Shown in pieces: positions 43,501-51,769 of a stretch of 64,000 nt of DNA; within the stretch, counting starts at the first letter, position 1, and each line of letters opens with the position of its first letter. Origin of the DNA: Acidobacteria bacterium 13_1_20CM_3_53_8 (GTDB taxonomy: Bacteria; Acidobacteriota; Blastocatellia; Pyrinomonadales; Pyrinomonadaceae); contig MNJR01000059.1 in the NCBI GenBank assembly GCA_001920415.1, positions 19,042 through 83,041 of the forward strand. The letters are read 5' to 3'. The position numbers were made by a program, and so were the translations under genes. Below the pieces are notes generated by a model. It did no database searches. It was not told the origin of the DNA and worked only from the letters and a program-made list of their open reading frames with translations.

Positions 43501-43861
43501 CCCGGAAGATTTCGACGAGCGCGTGGAGCTTGAACGAGGCGTACAGATGCAGATTTACCGCATAGCCCAGGAGGTTGTTACGAACATCTGTCGTCACGCC
43601 GGAGCCAGGCACGTTCGGATGACTGTCGGCGCGTCCACCGAAGGCGATTTTCTGTTGGAGATAGAGGACGACGGGCGAGACTTCTATCCGCATGTTAAGA
43701 AAGAGAAGAAGGGAAGAGGTCTTGCGAACATACGCGCGCGCGCAAGCTTGATAGAAGCCGAAATCAATTGGGGCAGAAGCCAGCGCGGGCAGAATCTATT
43801 CACTCTCACGAAGAAGAACGGCGTGAAGGTTGTTCGTGAAGAGCAAGAGATAGAAGCATAG
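40508..43861 (+). CDS. Propeller-type sensor histidine kinase (HisKA_3)
   Basis: About 1117 residues from the ATG at 40508. The first 55 residues are repeat-derived (Arg/Asp/Gly-rich, then GEKERSRLLLSP and RVSASPRL), placed before the signal segment LLLLFAILFSIAIASLRAE. Residues about 90-800 are two-component-regulator propeller blades (DGVMWFGTERGLAKYDG, DGVLWIGTESGAARF and similar). A Y_Y_Y-type domain follows, then one membrane helix (TVALSVLLALALVALLWAII). The cytosolic part has a HisKA_3 box (RRRIARDLHDQTLADLRHL) and an HATPase of the NarX/LiaS type (EDDGRDF). The likely ligand is an extracellular sugar or polymer, not identified. Partner: the response regulator just upstream. Confidence 0.9.
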   Translation: MKRDAETREGNDAGTQRRGDAGKNRRGDAGTRGRGEKERSRLLLSPRLRVSASPRLSFIASPRLLLLFAILFSIAIASLRAESTNDDASARARNLHQWGAVTLFHGLPSDRVRAIAQDRDGVMWFGTERGLAKYDGRRVVAIANEGLPAGRVLALKIDADGVLWIGTESGAARFVNGDFRKIEETANKVVTAIITPEAGRAILATEQGVVFDCRKNADNSLSVKAIPQEPLTSADVDHPGQLQISSLAVKNPKIYMGTRSRGLMEIEDDIAKEILSRPRPFFIGAIEVDTRGRLWFGAKAGSEDSGLYEAENIQHPVKIESGIGTVTSISIDEHGDVWVGTEGQGAFRFRDTKKLDHFSFAGTAGGLRSDNVYATFVDREGVVWFGTDRGVCRYDPHSPRSEDISQDRQANFIRTLFRRKNGQLLCGTNGGLFAYDEKKSSWRPYTQFQGKTVFAIAEDDAGRLLVGSSTGLYLDVKPEQPKPQIEEEIIDESTLPIEGLSSSSQTPQASPAQQPQPTPTPQPPNESVRAIEAFQNSLYIAIYGRGVERLDGRRRTLVWPTDSTDSHLREVTCLHADADGKLWIGTAHAGVFYLTGRQVNQVATLDKLREAAVWAIEGSSSGGMWFATGKGLYKFHAEQLTEVAPGVDVRSVVVNDEQSNSPQIWCATSGGGLLRIAIDPEFGVLTSQLDVEQGLSSQKAFALLWLPAGEDGDELLIGTTRGLVRYSPGRRAPFLAPTRILSRRLHATEELHAGLNLDYPQNSLALDVAALSSRTFPEQFQYAFILRDSANNVIKKKLSHDAQFLMDNLKPGTYRVEARAFTRDLISSEPLAFQFTVARAPFPRTTVALSVLLALALVALLWAIIEHRRIKRTSAELVTAHHDLAGARLQLANEAERERRRIARDLHDQTLADLRHLMMMTDQVRANGGAGNGHEASIDPAIFRSEIESVSNEIRRICEDLSPSVLENVGFAAALEWALANAVAHAPQDSKFDYEFICPEDFDERVELERGVQMQIYRIAQEVVTNICRHAGARHVRMTVGASTEGDFLLEIEDDGRDFYPHVKKEKKGRGLANIRARASLIEAEINWGRSQRGQNLFTLTKKNGVKVVREEQEIEA
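40511..40700. repeat. GACGCGGAGACGCGG-type palindrome at the start of the sensor kinase
   Basis: Starts just after the kinase ATG. Left arm words GACGCGGGGACGC run to about 40610; right arm CTCCGCGTCTCCGCGTC and CCGCGTCTC follow to 40700. It is read in the same frame and orientation as the copy in GlcD-GlcE. Confidence 0.9.
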
Positions 43862-43881
43862 AGATTCAATCACATAGCCTC

Positions 43882-44439
43882 ATGTGGCGACCGCTTATAA
43901 AGAATCGGCTCGTTTGGTCTGCATCGTTAATGCTAATCATAGCCGTCTTCGTCTGCATTAAAATTTCTGGCACGCTCCCTTCGGATTCAGCACTAACGCA
44001 AAATTTTCTTGACCACGAAGCCGAGTTTAATAAGCTCTTGAGCATGGCTGATGAAAATTCCGATGTGGTTGTAATTGATTCTAACTTCACCTTGCTGAAA
44101 AACAGGTACGTCTGGCCTCGCCCTGAATCGGAGCTTGGTTTTTCAAGGCAAAGGTGGGATGAGTACCGCAGCTTGTTCAAGAGACTGAACATCATGGGAA
44201 CGATGCGGCGATCAGATATGACGGGCGTTCTATTCTTTACAGCCAAAATTAAGTCTAACGAGCTTGATGATTACGAGACCGAGCTGTTTGAAAAAGGATA
44301 CGTTTATAGCCCCGGACAATTGTATCCGCTTGCTGAATCATTGGATAATGAAGATGATGTTTGGCCGGAAACTACATATAAGAAACTTAAGGGCAATTGG
44401 TATCTCTACTATGATCGAGGAATCTGCAAGCCCGAATAG
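43882..44439 (+). CDS. Hypothetical membrane-anchored protein
   Basis: 185 residues. One N-terminal membrane segment (LVWSASLMLIIAVFVCIKI) and an extracytoplasmic domain rich in charged and aromatic residues (VVVIDSNFTLLKNRYVWPRPESELGFSRQRWDEYRSLFKRL). No known family is recognised. It follows the propeller kinase by 20 bases in the same direction and may be cotranscribed, but a regulatory link is not shown. Its codon use is more A/T-rich than the kinase gene. Confidence 0.6.
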   Translation: MWRPLIKNRLVWSASLMLIIAVFVCIKISGTLPSDSALTQNFLDHEAEFNKLLSMADENSDVVVIDSNFTLLKNRYVWPRPESELGFSRQRWDEYRSLFKRLNIMGTMRRSDMTGVLFFTAKIKSNELDDYETELFEKGYVYSPGQLYPLAESLDNEDDVWPETTYKKLKGNWYLYYDRGICKPE

Positions 44440-44464
44440 GATTGAATTATAAGAGAAGGGGATT

Positions 44465-45415
44465 ATGAAGATTCGATACTTAAAGTCGCGCAACATTATG
44501 ACGCTGATTCTGAGCGCTATGATTCTTCTTGCTCTCGCGTGCTCGAAGCAAAAGCCTAAGCTTGACGAGAACGCTTATCGTCAGGAGATTGAAAATTATC
44601 GTAGCAAGCGCATTAAGAATTTGACGAGCGATGACGGGTGGCTCACGCTCGTTGGACTGTACTGGCTGCAAGAGGGCGAGAACAAGTTCGGAAGCGACCC
44701 GCACAACGTAGTAGTCTTGCCGCAGGGAAAATCGCCAGCCGTTGCCGGTTCGTTCTTTCTGGAAAACGGAAATGTCCGTGTGGAAGCAAAGCCGGACAGC
44801 GGAGTTACCAGCGAAGGCAAGCCCGTCACCACGCTCGCTCTTAAAACTGACGAGAACGCTGGCAAGCCTACAGTTCTTCATCTAGGCTCGCTCAGCTTTT
44901 ATGTCATAAAGCGCGGCGACCAGTTCGGCATTCGCGTGAAAGACAGCGACAACCCGCCGCGTAAACAGTTCGCAGGGATTCAATATTTCCCGACCGACAC
45001 GCGCTGGCGCATTGAAGCCCGGTTCGAGCCTTACAACCCGCAGAAAAAGATTCCCATCACGAACGTGCTAGGCCAGACCAGCGACGAAGTGTCGCCGGGC
45101 GCGATTGTCTTCGAGATGAACGGGAACACTTACCGTCTTGACCCGATTCTGGAAGAGGGAAGCGACGAGCTTTTCATAATCTTCGCAGACCAGACGAGCG
45201 CGCGCGAAACCTACGGCGCTGGCCGCTTCCTCTACGCAGCGAAGCCCGGCGCTGACAATCGCCTGATTCTGGATTTCAACAAAGCCTACAACCCGCCCTG
45301 CGCCTTCACGCCCTACGCAACCTGTCCGCTGCCGCCGCAGCAGAATCGTCTGCCTGTAAGAGTTGAAGCGGGCGAGAAGAAGTACGAAGGGTTAGGGCAT
45401 CACGAAGTTTCGTGA
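44465..45415 (+). CDS. DUF1684 lipoprotein
   Basis: A 316-residue DUF1684-family protein. A lipoprotein signal ends LLALACS. The DUF1684 body starts with YRQEIENYRSKRIKNLTSDDGWLTLVGLYWL, with VVLPQGKSPAVAG, KQFAGIQYFPTD and the typical C-terminus NPPCAFTPYATCPLPPQQNRLPV. AGAAGGGGATT before the ATG is a good ribosome site. The function of DUF1684 proteins is unknown. Confidence 0.85.
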   Translation: MKIRYLKSRNIMTLILSAMILLALACSKQKPKLDENAYRQEIENYRSKRIKNLTSDDGWLTLVGLYWLQEGENKFGSDPHNVVVLPQGKSPAVAGSFFLENGNVRVEAKPDSGVTSEGKPVTTLALKTDENAGKPTVLHLGSLSFYVIKRGDQFGIRVKDSDNPPRKQFAGIQYFPTDTRWRIEARFEPYNPQKKIPITNVLGQTSDEVSPGAIVFEMNGNTYRLDPILEEGSDELFIIFADQTSARETYGAGRFLYAAKPGADNRLILDFNKAYNPPCAFTPYATCPLPPQQNRLPVRVEAGEKKYEGLGHHEVS

Positions 45416-45433
45416 GATGAAAAAGAAGTAATC

Positions 45434-47014
45434 ATGATAAAAGTTTTGATATTAGTCCTCTTCAATTTAATCATCGGTTCAATGGGAGGACAAAGCGCTC
45501 AGCAACCGTCCGGCTATCCTGACTTTTCAGGCCGCTATGAGGGGTTAGTCAAATCGCAGTCACACGGAGATGTTCCGGTTGTAGTAGATATTAGGCAAGA
45601 TAATAGAAACATCAATGGCCTTATGCACACTCCTCTGGGTGATTTTGAAATCACTCGCGGTGACTTTAACGCAGGCAAACTTATTCTTGTGGTTGAGTCC
45701 TATGACGATGATGGCACTATTACTGTCAGGCTTGAAGGCGACCGTCTTGTGGGTGATTTTGTAGGATTCGGTGATAGTGGACGAGTGGAGCTTAGAAGGA
45801 CTAGCCCTCCCAGTCCCATAGTCCGCCCTATCATAGTCCGCCCTATCCTCTCACTCACAAGAGAGAGATGGCGAGAGGACTTGCAGTATCTAGCCAGAGA
45901 ACTCCCGCAGAAACATAAAAATGCTTTTCACCGCATCAGTCGAGAGCAGTTTGAGCGGGCTGTCGCTGAACTGGATTCCAAGATACCTACTCTTCAAGAT
46001 AGCGATATAGTGATGGAGATGAGCCATATTGTCGCCATGATTGGAGACGGTCACACGAATCTTGGCTGGCATGGGCTTTTCCCGCGAGTTCCTCTTAGAC
46101 TGTTCTGGTTCGGCAAAGAACTTCGTGTGATTGAGACCGTTGGTGCTTACAGTAAAGCATTAGGAACGCGAGTCGTGAAGATAGGTGGCGTTGATATACG
46201 GGAAGCTTACCGCCGTGACCAGCCTTACATCTCACAGGGCGAAACCCTTGAGTTCATTCTTAATGCTAATGCACAAAATATGATCTATCCTGCGCATCTG
46301 CATACGCTCGGACTCGCGCCCGATACAACACATGCCCTCTACACTTTTGAAGATGATAGAGGCAAGCGATTTACTCTAGACCTAAAAGCAATCCCATTGG
46401 AAGAACATCTTAACTGGCTTGACGCTGCAAAGAAAAAGGCGCTTTACGTGGAGCGCCCGGATGAGCCTCTCTGGTACAAGTATTTGCCTGAGACTCAAAC
46501 TCTCTACTTTAACTTCAATGGCTATCCGCGACGGCGCGCATTCAGTAAATTCTCACAGGAGCTTTTTGATTTTATAGACCATCAACGAGTCAATAAGCTT
46601 ATCGTTGACATGCGCCAGAACGGCGGCGGCGATTTTAGCCGTGGACGTGAGTTTATTATTTCAAAACTCAAGCAGCGCCCATCTATCATCAAGCGTGGGC
46701 ATCTATTCGTTATCATTGGACGCAGAACTTTCTCAGCGGGCATGGTCAATGCCGCAGATTTCAGAAGTGAGATGCAGGCGATCATTGTCGGTGAGCCGAC
46801 CGGACAGAGACCCAATAGTTATTCAGAGAATCGCGGCTTCTCATTACCTAATTCTCACCTAGATGTCTCTTATTCGACGCAATACTACAAGTTTCAAGAG
46901 ACGGACACGCCAGGGCTAATCCCTGATATAAGGATTGATCCTGATTGGGACTCTTACAAGCAGGGACGCGATAGTGCGCTGGAGCGCATACTTGCATACT
47001 CATCCAGTAACTAA
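45434..47014 (+). CDS. Exported S41-like peptidase
   Basis: A 526-residue protein. An N-terminal signal (VLILVLFNLIIGSMGGQSAQ) leads to a beta domain and then a tail-specific-protease fold. The core has LIVDMRQNGGGDFSRGREF, and the nucleophile Ser sits in VIIGRRTFSAGMVNAADF; the general-base Lys may lie in a later position (QYYKFQETDTPGLIPDI). It is periplasmic. It could process the lipoproteins encoded just upstream. Codons are more A/T-rich than the region's average. No repeat separates it from the DUF1684 gene, so the two may be cotranscribed. Confidence 0.82.
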   Translation: MIKVLILVLFNLIIGSMGGQSAQQPSGYPDFSGRYEGLVKSQSHGDVPVVVDIRQDNRNINGLMHTPLGDFEITRGDFNAGKLILVVESYDDDGTITVRLEGDRLVGDFVGFGDSGRVELRRTSPPSPIVRPIIVRPILSLTRERWREDLQYLARELPQKHKNAFHRISREQFERAVAELDSKIPTLQDSDIVMEMSHIVAMIGDGHTNLGWHGLFPRVPLRLFWFGKELRVIETVGAYSKALGTRVVKIGGVDIREAYRRDQPYISQGETLEFILNANAQNMIYPAHLHTLGLAPDTTHALYTFEDDRGKRFTLDLKAIPLEEHLNWLDAAKKKALYVERPDEPLWYKYLPETQTLYFNFNGYPRRRAFSKFSQELFDFIDHQRVNKLIVDMRQNGGGDFSRGREFIISKLKQRPSIIKRGHLFVIIGRRTFSAGMVNAADFRSEMQAIIVGEPTGQRPNSYSENRGFSLPNSHLDVSYSTQYYKFQETDTPGLIPDIRIDPDWDSYKQGRDSALERILAYSSSN

Positions 47015-47201
47015 AGCGGTTTTCGATTGAACGTATTGAAGAGATGAATGAAGCGGTAGCAGATGCACGTGGATCAATGCTGAGCAGAATAGATTGCAGC
47101 CTACATCCATTCATCTGCAATTCACTCTATTTTTCTAGAATTGTGCTATGAAGAAACCGCGCATGACAATCATCTCATTTGACCGCGCTTGCCTCTCATC
47201 A

Positions 47202-48843
47202 TTAGCCGCGCGTCAACTGACGATACTTGATTCGATGCGGCTGTTCTGCTGCCGCGCCTAATCTCATCTTCCGGTCTGCTTCGTAATCCGAATAGTTTCC
47301 CTCGAACCATTCGACGTGGCTGTCGCCTTCAAAGGCTAGAATGTGCGTTGCTATGCGATCTAGAAACCAACGGTCGTGGCTAATCACAACTGCGCAGCCA
47401 GCGAAATTCTCAAGCGCCTCTTCAAGAGCGCGCATGGTGTTCACGTCCAAATCGTTCGTAGGTTCGTCAAGCAATAAAACGTTCGCGCCCTCTTTCAACA
47501 TGCGCGCCAAGTGAACGCGGTTGCGCTCGCCGCCCGAAAGTGTGCCGACCCTTTTCTGCTGGTCGCTGCCGGAAAAGTTGAAGCGTGCGACGTAGGCACG
47601 CGACTGCATCTCGCGTTGGCCCAACTGAATCACGTCCTGCCCGTCAGAAATCATCTCCCAGATGGTCTTGTTCGGTTCAAGCACATCGCGGCTCTGGTCA
47701 ACGTAGGCGAGTTTCACGGTCTGGCCTATGCGAATCGCGCCCCGGTCGGGTTGCTCCTGCCCTGTAATCATCCTGAAGAGAGTCGTCTTGCCAGCGCCGT
47801 TTGGGCCAATCACACCGACTATGCCGCCGGGCGGAAGATGAAAAGTCATCTCTTCTACAAGCACGCGGTTGCCGTAAGCTTTGGTCACGCCGTCAGCTTC
47901 TACGACGACATCTCCAAGTCGCGGCCCCGGCGGAATGTAAATCTCCAGGTCAGATGCGGCGCGCCCGTTCGTAGCCTGCGTCAAAAGCGATTCGTAAGAG
48001 TTGATACGCGCTTTGCCTTTGGCGTGTCGCGCCTTCGGCGACATGCGAATCCATTCCAGTTCGCGCTCCAGAGTGCGCTGGCGTTCAGATTCCGCCTTCT
48101 CCTCACGTCTCAATCTCTCCTGCTTCTGCTCAAGCCAGGAAGAGTAGTTGCCGTGATAAGGAATGCCGGTAACGGTCATGCGTAACTGCGATTACAGTCC
48201 CTTGGTACTGTTGCAGGTGATGTTCGAGCCACGCTACGGATTCGGCATCCAGATGATTCGTAGGCTCGTCCAGCAAAAGAATGTCCGGCTTCTGCAAAAG
48301 CAGTCGGCAAAGCGCAACGCGACGACGCTCGCCGCCAGAAAGCACGCTGACGGGTGTGTCGCCCGGCGGGCATCTGAGCGCATCCATAGCCATCTCAAGC
48401 CGCGAATCCAAGTCCCAGGCATCGAGCGCATCCAACTTCTCCTGCACCGCGCCCTGACGTTCCAGAAGCTTCGTCATCTCGTCGTCCGACAGATTTTCGG
48501 CGAATCGCGCGTTAATCTCATCGAACTCTTTCAGTAGATTAACCGTCTCACCGACAGCCTCTTCAACCGTCTCGCGCACGGTCTTTGTGTTATCAAGCTG
48601 CGGCTCCTGTTCCAACAGGTCAATCGTGTAACCCGGCGAGATAACAGTTTCGCCTACGAACTCCTGATCGCGCCCTGCGAGTATGCGCAGCAGCGAAGAT
48701 TTGCCTGAGCCGTTCAAGCCCAGCACGCCAATCTTCGCGCCATAAAAATATGAGAGCGAGATGTCTTTCAACACGGCGCGCTTGTCGTAAAACTTGCTGA
48801 CGCCGATCATAGAGTAGATGATTTTGTTAGGTTGTGTGCTCAT
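47202..48843 (-). pseudogene. ettA: EttA-type ABC-F ATPase, split by a small deletion
   Basis: The 5' part (48843 to about 48165) encodes the first ABC domain ([36 protein letters not shown]). The 3' part (from about 48179 to 47202, another frame) resumes at [16 protein letters not shown] with the second ABC domain ([37 protein letters not shown]) and ends [11 protein letters not shown]. The intervening residues expected in EttA (about 16, just after VTHDRY) are missing: roughly 47 bases seem deleted, which also shifts the frame. EttA gates the ribosome exit state by energy level. Whether the gene is dead, reads through a shift, or is a sequence error cannot be told here. Confidence 0.8.
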
Positions 48844-48887
48844 GATTTCGGATTTAGATTATGAAGATTAGCAAAGTTCATGTGGTT

Positions 48888-48917
48888 TTGCACAAAACGA
48901 TTCGCCTGTGCGAAAAT
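48888..48917 (+). promoter_or_regulatory. Candidate promoter of tRNA-Arg
   Basis: TTGCAC (48888-48893), 18 bases, GAAAAT (48912-48917), ending 11 bases before the tRNA. Positionally right, moderate consensus. Confidence 0.4.
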
Positions 48918-48927
48918 CTTTTCCCAA

Positions 48928-49000
48928 GCGCCTGTAGCTCAGCGGATAGAGCACCTGCCTCCGGAGCAGGGGGCCGCAAGTTCGAGTCTTGCCAGGCGCA
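48928..49000 (+). tRNA. tRNA-Arg(CCG)
   Basis: 73 nt. Acceptor GCGCCUG/CAGGCGC, D arm GCUC-AGCGGAUA-GAGC, anticodon stem CCUGC/GCAGG with loop CUCCGGA (anticodon CCG), T arm GCAAG-UUCGAGU-CUUGC, discriminator A. CCA is not encoded. It reads CGG arginine codons. No intron. Confidence 0.95.
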
Positions 49001-49105
49001 TCATCTCTCTTAAAATTTCAAGCGTTGCAAAATCTTTCAATCATCATGCTCTTTTCAATCTTTGCGCGCCGTAAGCCTGCGTTCTGTTATAGGCATTGAT
49101 TCGAT

Positions 49106-49468
49106 ATGAAAATTATAAACCACAGCCAAGCTAAGATAATCAACACGCCACACGGCTCGGAGATTCGCCCGCTTATTGACCGCACGACTTCAAGCATAGA
49201 GCTTTGTAGTCTCGCGGAAGAGGTTCTACCAGTGGGCGCGAAAGTTGGAAGACATTATCACAACGAGACGGAAGAGATTTACTACATTCTGAGCGGCAGG
49301 GGATTGATGACTGTGGGCGATGAAACGCGGAAGGTTGAAGCTGGCGATGCCATATTCATTCCGCTTGGGCAAAAGCATACGCTGGAAAATAATGGCGACA
49401 AACCTCTGACGCTTCTGCTCGTCTGCGGCCCTGCGTACAGTGCTAAAGATCATCGTTCTGTTGATTGA
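49106..49468 (+). CDS. Cupin-domain protein
   Basis: A 120-residue single cupin. The metal-binding motif GRHYHNETEEIYYILSGRG (two His, one Glu) and the second motif PLGQKHTLENNG (His) are complete. Cytosolic. It may act as a small isomerase or binding protein; the ligand is unknown. Downstream is a palindromic repeat. Confidence 0.85.
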   Translation: MKIINHSQAKIINTPHGSEIRPLIDRTTSSIELCSLAEEVLPVGAKVGRHYHNETEEIYYILSGRGLMTVGDETRKVEAGDAIFIPLGQKHTLENNGDKPLTLLLVCGPAYSAKDHRSVD

Positions 49469-49471
49469 AAT

Positions 49472-49682
49472 AAGCCGTCTTTAGACGGCGGCAGAGTAAA
49501 GCCCAGTGCGTGAGCGCTGGGTTAAGATTGGAAAAAGATAATCAAGCCCGCGTTAGCGGGCGACGGCGCGTTGATAATGTAACGGCTGTCGCTATCTCCG
49601 ATAGCTCTAATCCTCTTCTTTTGACTCTTAACCCAGCGCTCACGCACTGGGCTTTAGACGGTCGCCCGCTTGCGCGGGCTGA
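49472..49682. repeat. GCGCTGGG-type palindromic block
   Basis: AAAGCCCAGTGCGTGAGCGCTGGGTTA and its complement AACCCAGCGCTCACGCACTGGGCTTT frame a centre rich in GCCCGCG hairpins. The same core lies in 39540-39690. It separates the convergent cupin and Pit genes. Confidence 0.88.
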
Positions 49683-49702
49683 ATACGGGTTAAAATGATC
49701 TT

Positions 49703-50746
49703 TCAATGAGATGCGAAGCGCTGTATGAATACAATGATTAAGTATGAGAGTGCGGCTATAAAGGCCGCCATTGGAATCGTGAGAATCCATGCCCAGACTA
49801 TTCTGCCCGCCACGCCCCACTTGACTGCTGAGAGGCGGCGAGTTGCGCCGACGCCTACGATTGCGCCTGTGATGGTGTGAGTGGTGGAGACGGGGATGCC
49901 CGCAAACGTTGCACCGAATAATGTGATTGCGCCAGCAGTCTCCGCGCAGAAGCCTCCGACGGGTTTGAGCTTGGTAATCTTTGATCCCATTGTATGCACA
50001 ATGCGCCAGCCGCCCGATAGAGTTCCAAGACCCATCGCCGCATGAGCAGAAAGCACAACCCACAACGGTATGGACGGCAAAGTGTGGTTCGGCCCCGGCG
50101 CTAGAAGTCCGCCTGAAACCAGAACGGCTGTGATTATCCCCATAGTCTTTTGTGCGTCGTTGCCGCCGTGCCCAAGCGAATACGCTGCGGCTGAGAACAG
50201 TTGGCCGCGCCGGAAAAATTTGTCAACGTTTCCCGGCGTCCACCGCCGGAAAATCCAATAGACGGCAACCATCAATAAGAAACCGAGACTCATGCCTATG
50301 AGAGGCGAGAGAACAATAAAAGTTACAGTCTTTTCCCATACATCCGGTTTCAATAGCCCACTAATGCCTCCGTATGCAGTGATGCCTGCCCCGGCATAAC
50401 CGCCTAAAATGGCGTGCGAACTGGAAGTCGGCAGCCCCAGATACCATGTGATGAGATTCCATATGATCGCCCCAATCAAAGCCGCAACTAGAACGTAGAG
50501 TCGCATCTCCGGCGCAATGAGTTCTAAACGCACACCTTCACCCACAGCTTTGGCAACGCGTGTCCCTAAAATTGCAAAGGCTACGAAATTGAAGAAAGCT
50601 GCCCAGATGACTGCCAAACCGGGCGAGAGCACGCGAGTCGAGACGACCGTAGCAATCGAGTTGGCGGCATCATGGAAACCGTTAATGTAATCGAAGAAGA
50701 GCGCTACGAAGATGATTAGGATAACGAAACTGAGTGTGGCGGTCAT
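49703..50746 (-). CDS. PiT-family inorganic phosphate transporter
   Basis: A 347-residue multi-pass permease with the PHO4/Pit signature at both ends: FDYINGFHDAANSIATVVSTRVL near the N-terminus, SSSHAILGGYAGAG in the middle, and SLGHGGNDAQKTMGIIT and GIPVSTTHTITGAIVGVG in the second half. It would import phosphate with a cation. The DUF47 gene lies just upstream in the same direction, as usual for pit operons, although a palindromic hairpin (50748-50846) separates them. Confidence 0.95.
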   Translation of the reverse strand: MTATLSFVILIIFVALFFDYINGFHDAANSIATVVSTRVLSPGLAVIWAAFFNFVAFAILGTRVAKAVGEGVRLELIAPEMRLYVLVAALIGAIIWNLITWYLGLPTSSSHAILGGYAGAGITAYGGISGLLKPDVWEKTVTFIVLSPLIGMSLGFLLMVAVYWIFRRWTPGNVDKFFRRGQLFSAAAYSLGHGGNDAQKTMGIITAVLVSGGLLAPGPNHTLPSIPLWVVLSAHAAMGLGTLSGGWRIVHTMGSKITKLKPVGGFCAETAGAITLFGATFAGIPVSTTHTITGAIVGVGATRRLSAVKWGVAGRIVWAWILTIPMAAFIAALSYLIIVFIQRFASH

Positions 50747-50747
50747 A

Positions 50748-50846
50748 AAACAGTTTTCAGTTTTTAGTTTTCAGTTTTCAGTTTTCAGTAAAAAGCTTTC
50801 TGGTTTTCTTCTGAAAACTGAAAACTAAAAACTGAAAACTGTTTTT
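50748..50846. repeat. CAGTTTTCAGTTTTTAG-type palindromic hairpin within the pit operon
   Basis: Left arm 50750-50788, right arm 50809-50842. It lies between the DUF47 stop and pit start. Confidence 0.9.
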
Positions 50847-51468
50847 ACGTGTGTTTGATAATTACGCTCTCTATGATGTTGGCGACGTTCTCGCAGCGGT
50901 CAACGGCTGCTTCCAGCTTTTCGTAGATGTCTTTCCACTTGATGACGGTGAGCGGGTCTGTGGCGTTGCGGAAAAGCTCCGCGATTGCCGCATGATATGT
51001 GTCGTCGCCCTCGTTCTCAAGGCGATGAAGCTCTACCAGACGCGGCGTCAAACCCTTCGGATGCTCCAGCATTGAAACAATCTCGTGCAGCTCTATAGCC
51101 ATTTTCTGAATCACTTCGGCAAACTTTCGTGCGTGCGGCGTGCTCTCGTGTATGTTGTACATCATCATAGCGCGGGCAACGTCGTCTATAAGGTCAACGA
51201 TGTCGTCTAAGGCGCTGGACATCAGATAAATGTCTTCGCGGTCGAACGGCGTTATGAATGATTTGTTGAGCTTTGTCGAGATGTTGTGCGTGAGATTGTC
51301 ACACTCATGCTCTATGTTTTTGATGCGCTGGACATACTCTTCATAATTGCCGTCCGGGTGTGCGAACATCTTAACGAGCACGTTCGCGGCGTCCGAAATG
51401 TATGAAGTCATCCGCGTGAAGAGGGCGAAATACTGCTCTTCTCTCGGTAGAAAGTTGAAGATTGGCAT
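50845..51468 (-). CDS. DUF47 / PhoU-like phosphate-transport accessory protein
   Basis: A 207-residue helical protein of the DUF47 family (PhoU fold): FFLPREEQYF-like start (FLPREEQYFALFTRM), IKNIEHECDNLTHNISTKLNKSFITPFDREDIY and RCENVANIIESVIIKHT at the end. Such proteins control or assemble with Pit transporters. First gene of the pair. The final codons run into the hairpin. Confidence 0.92.
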   Translation of the reverse strand: MPIFNFLPREEQYFALFTRMTSYISDAANVLVKMFAHPDGNYEEYVQRIKNIEHECDNLTHNISTKLNKSFITPFDREDIYLMSSALDDIVDLIDDVARAMMMYNIHESTPHARKFAEVIQKMAIELHEIVSMLEHPKGLTPRLVELHRLENEGDDTYHAAIAELFRNATDPLTVIKWKDIYEKLEAAVDRCENVANIIESVIIKHT

Positions 51469-51526
51469 CGAAGCTACAAACCTCGGCTCAACGAAGGAAT
51501 ACTATGAAAGAGAAACGGCAATATAG

Positions 51527-51692
51527 TCGAAAGAAAGGCAAAAGGGAAGGCAAAAGAAAGTAAAAAGGTAAAAGTAAAAAGGCAAAAGTTAGGCGGAAGC
51601 CGCTTTTACAGATTTATAGAAAGAGTAATAAAACTCTCTTCATCCTTATCCCTTTTGCCTTTTTACTTTTGCCTTTTGCCTTTCTTTCATCC
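51527..51692. repeat. GGCAAAAGGTAAAAG-type palindromic repeat
   Basis: Left arm 51534-51590 and right arm 51650-51690. It fills most of the 301-base gap between divergent genes; a promoter for the KdsD gene may lie in 51690-51765. Confidence 0.88.
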
Positions 51693-51769
51693 TTGTTATT
51701 GCTGGCTGCTTCGTCGTATGCTCCAGACTCTCCCTGTCTGCTCTATAACGGCAGGCGCGAAAACTTCGC

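Noticed and set aside
43064-43693. 209-codon frame antisense to the propeller kinase
   Set aside because: Covers the HisKA/HATPase region of the true gene.
48130-48200. Programmed frameshift in ettA
   Set aside because: About 16 conserved codons are missing at the join, so a ribosomal shift alone could not restore the protein; deletion is simpler.
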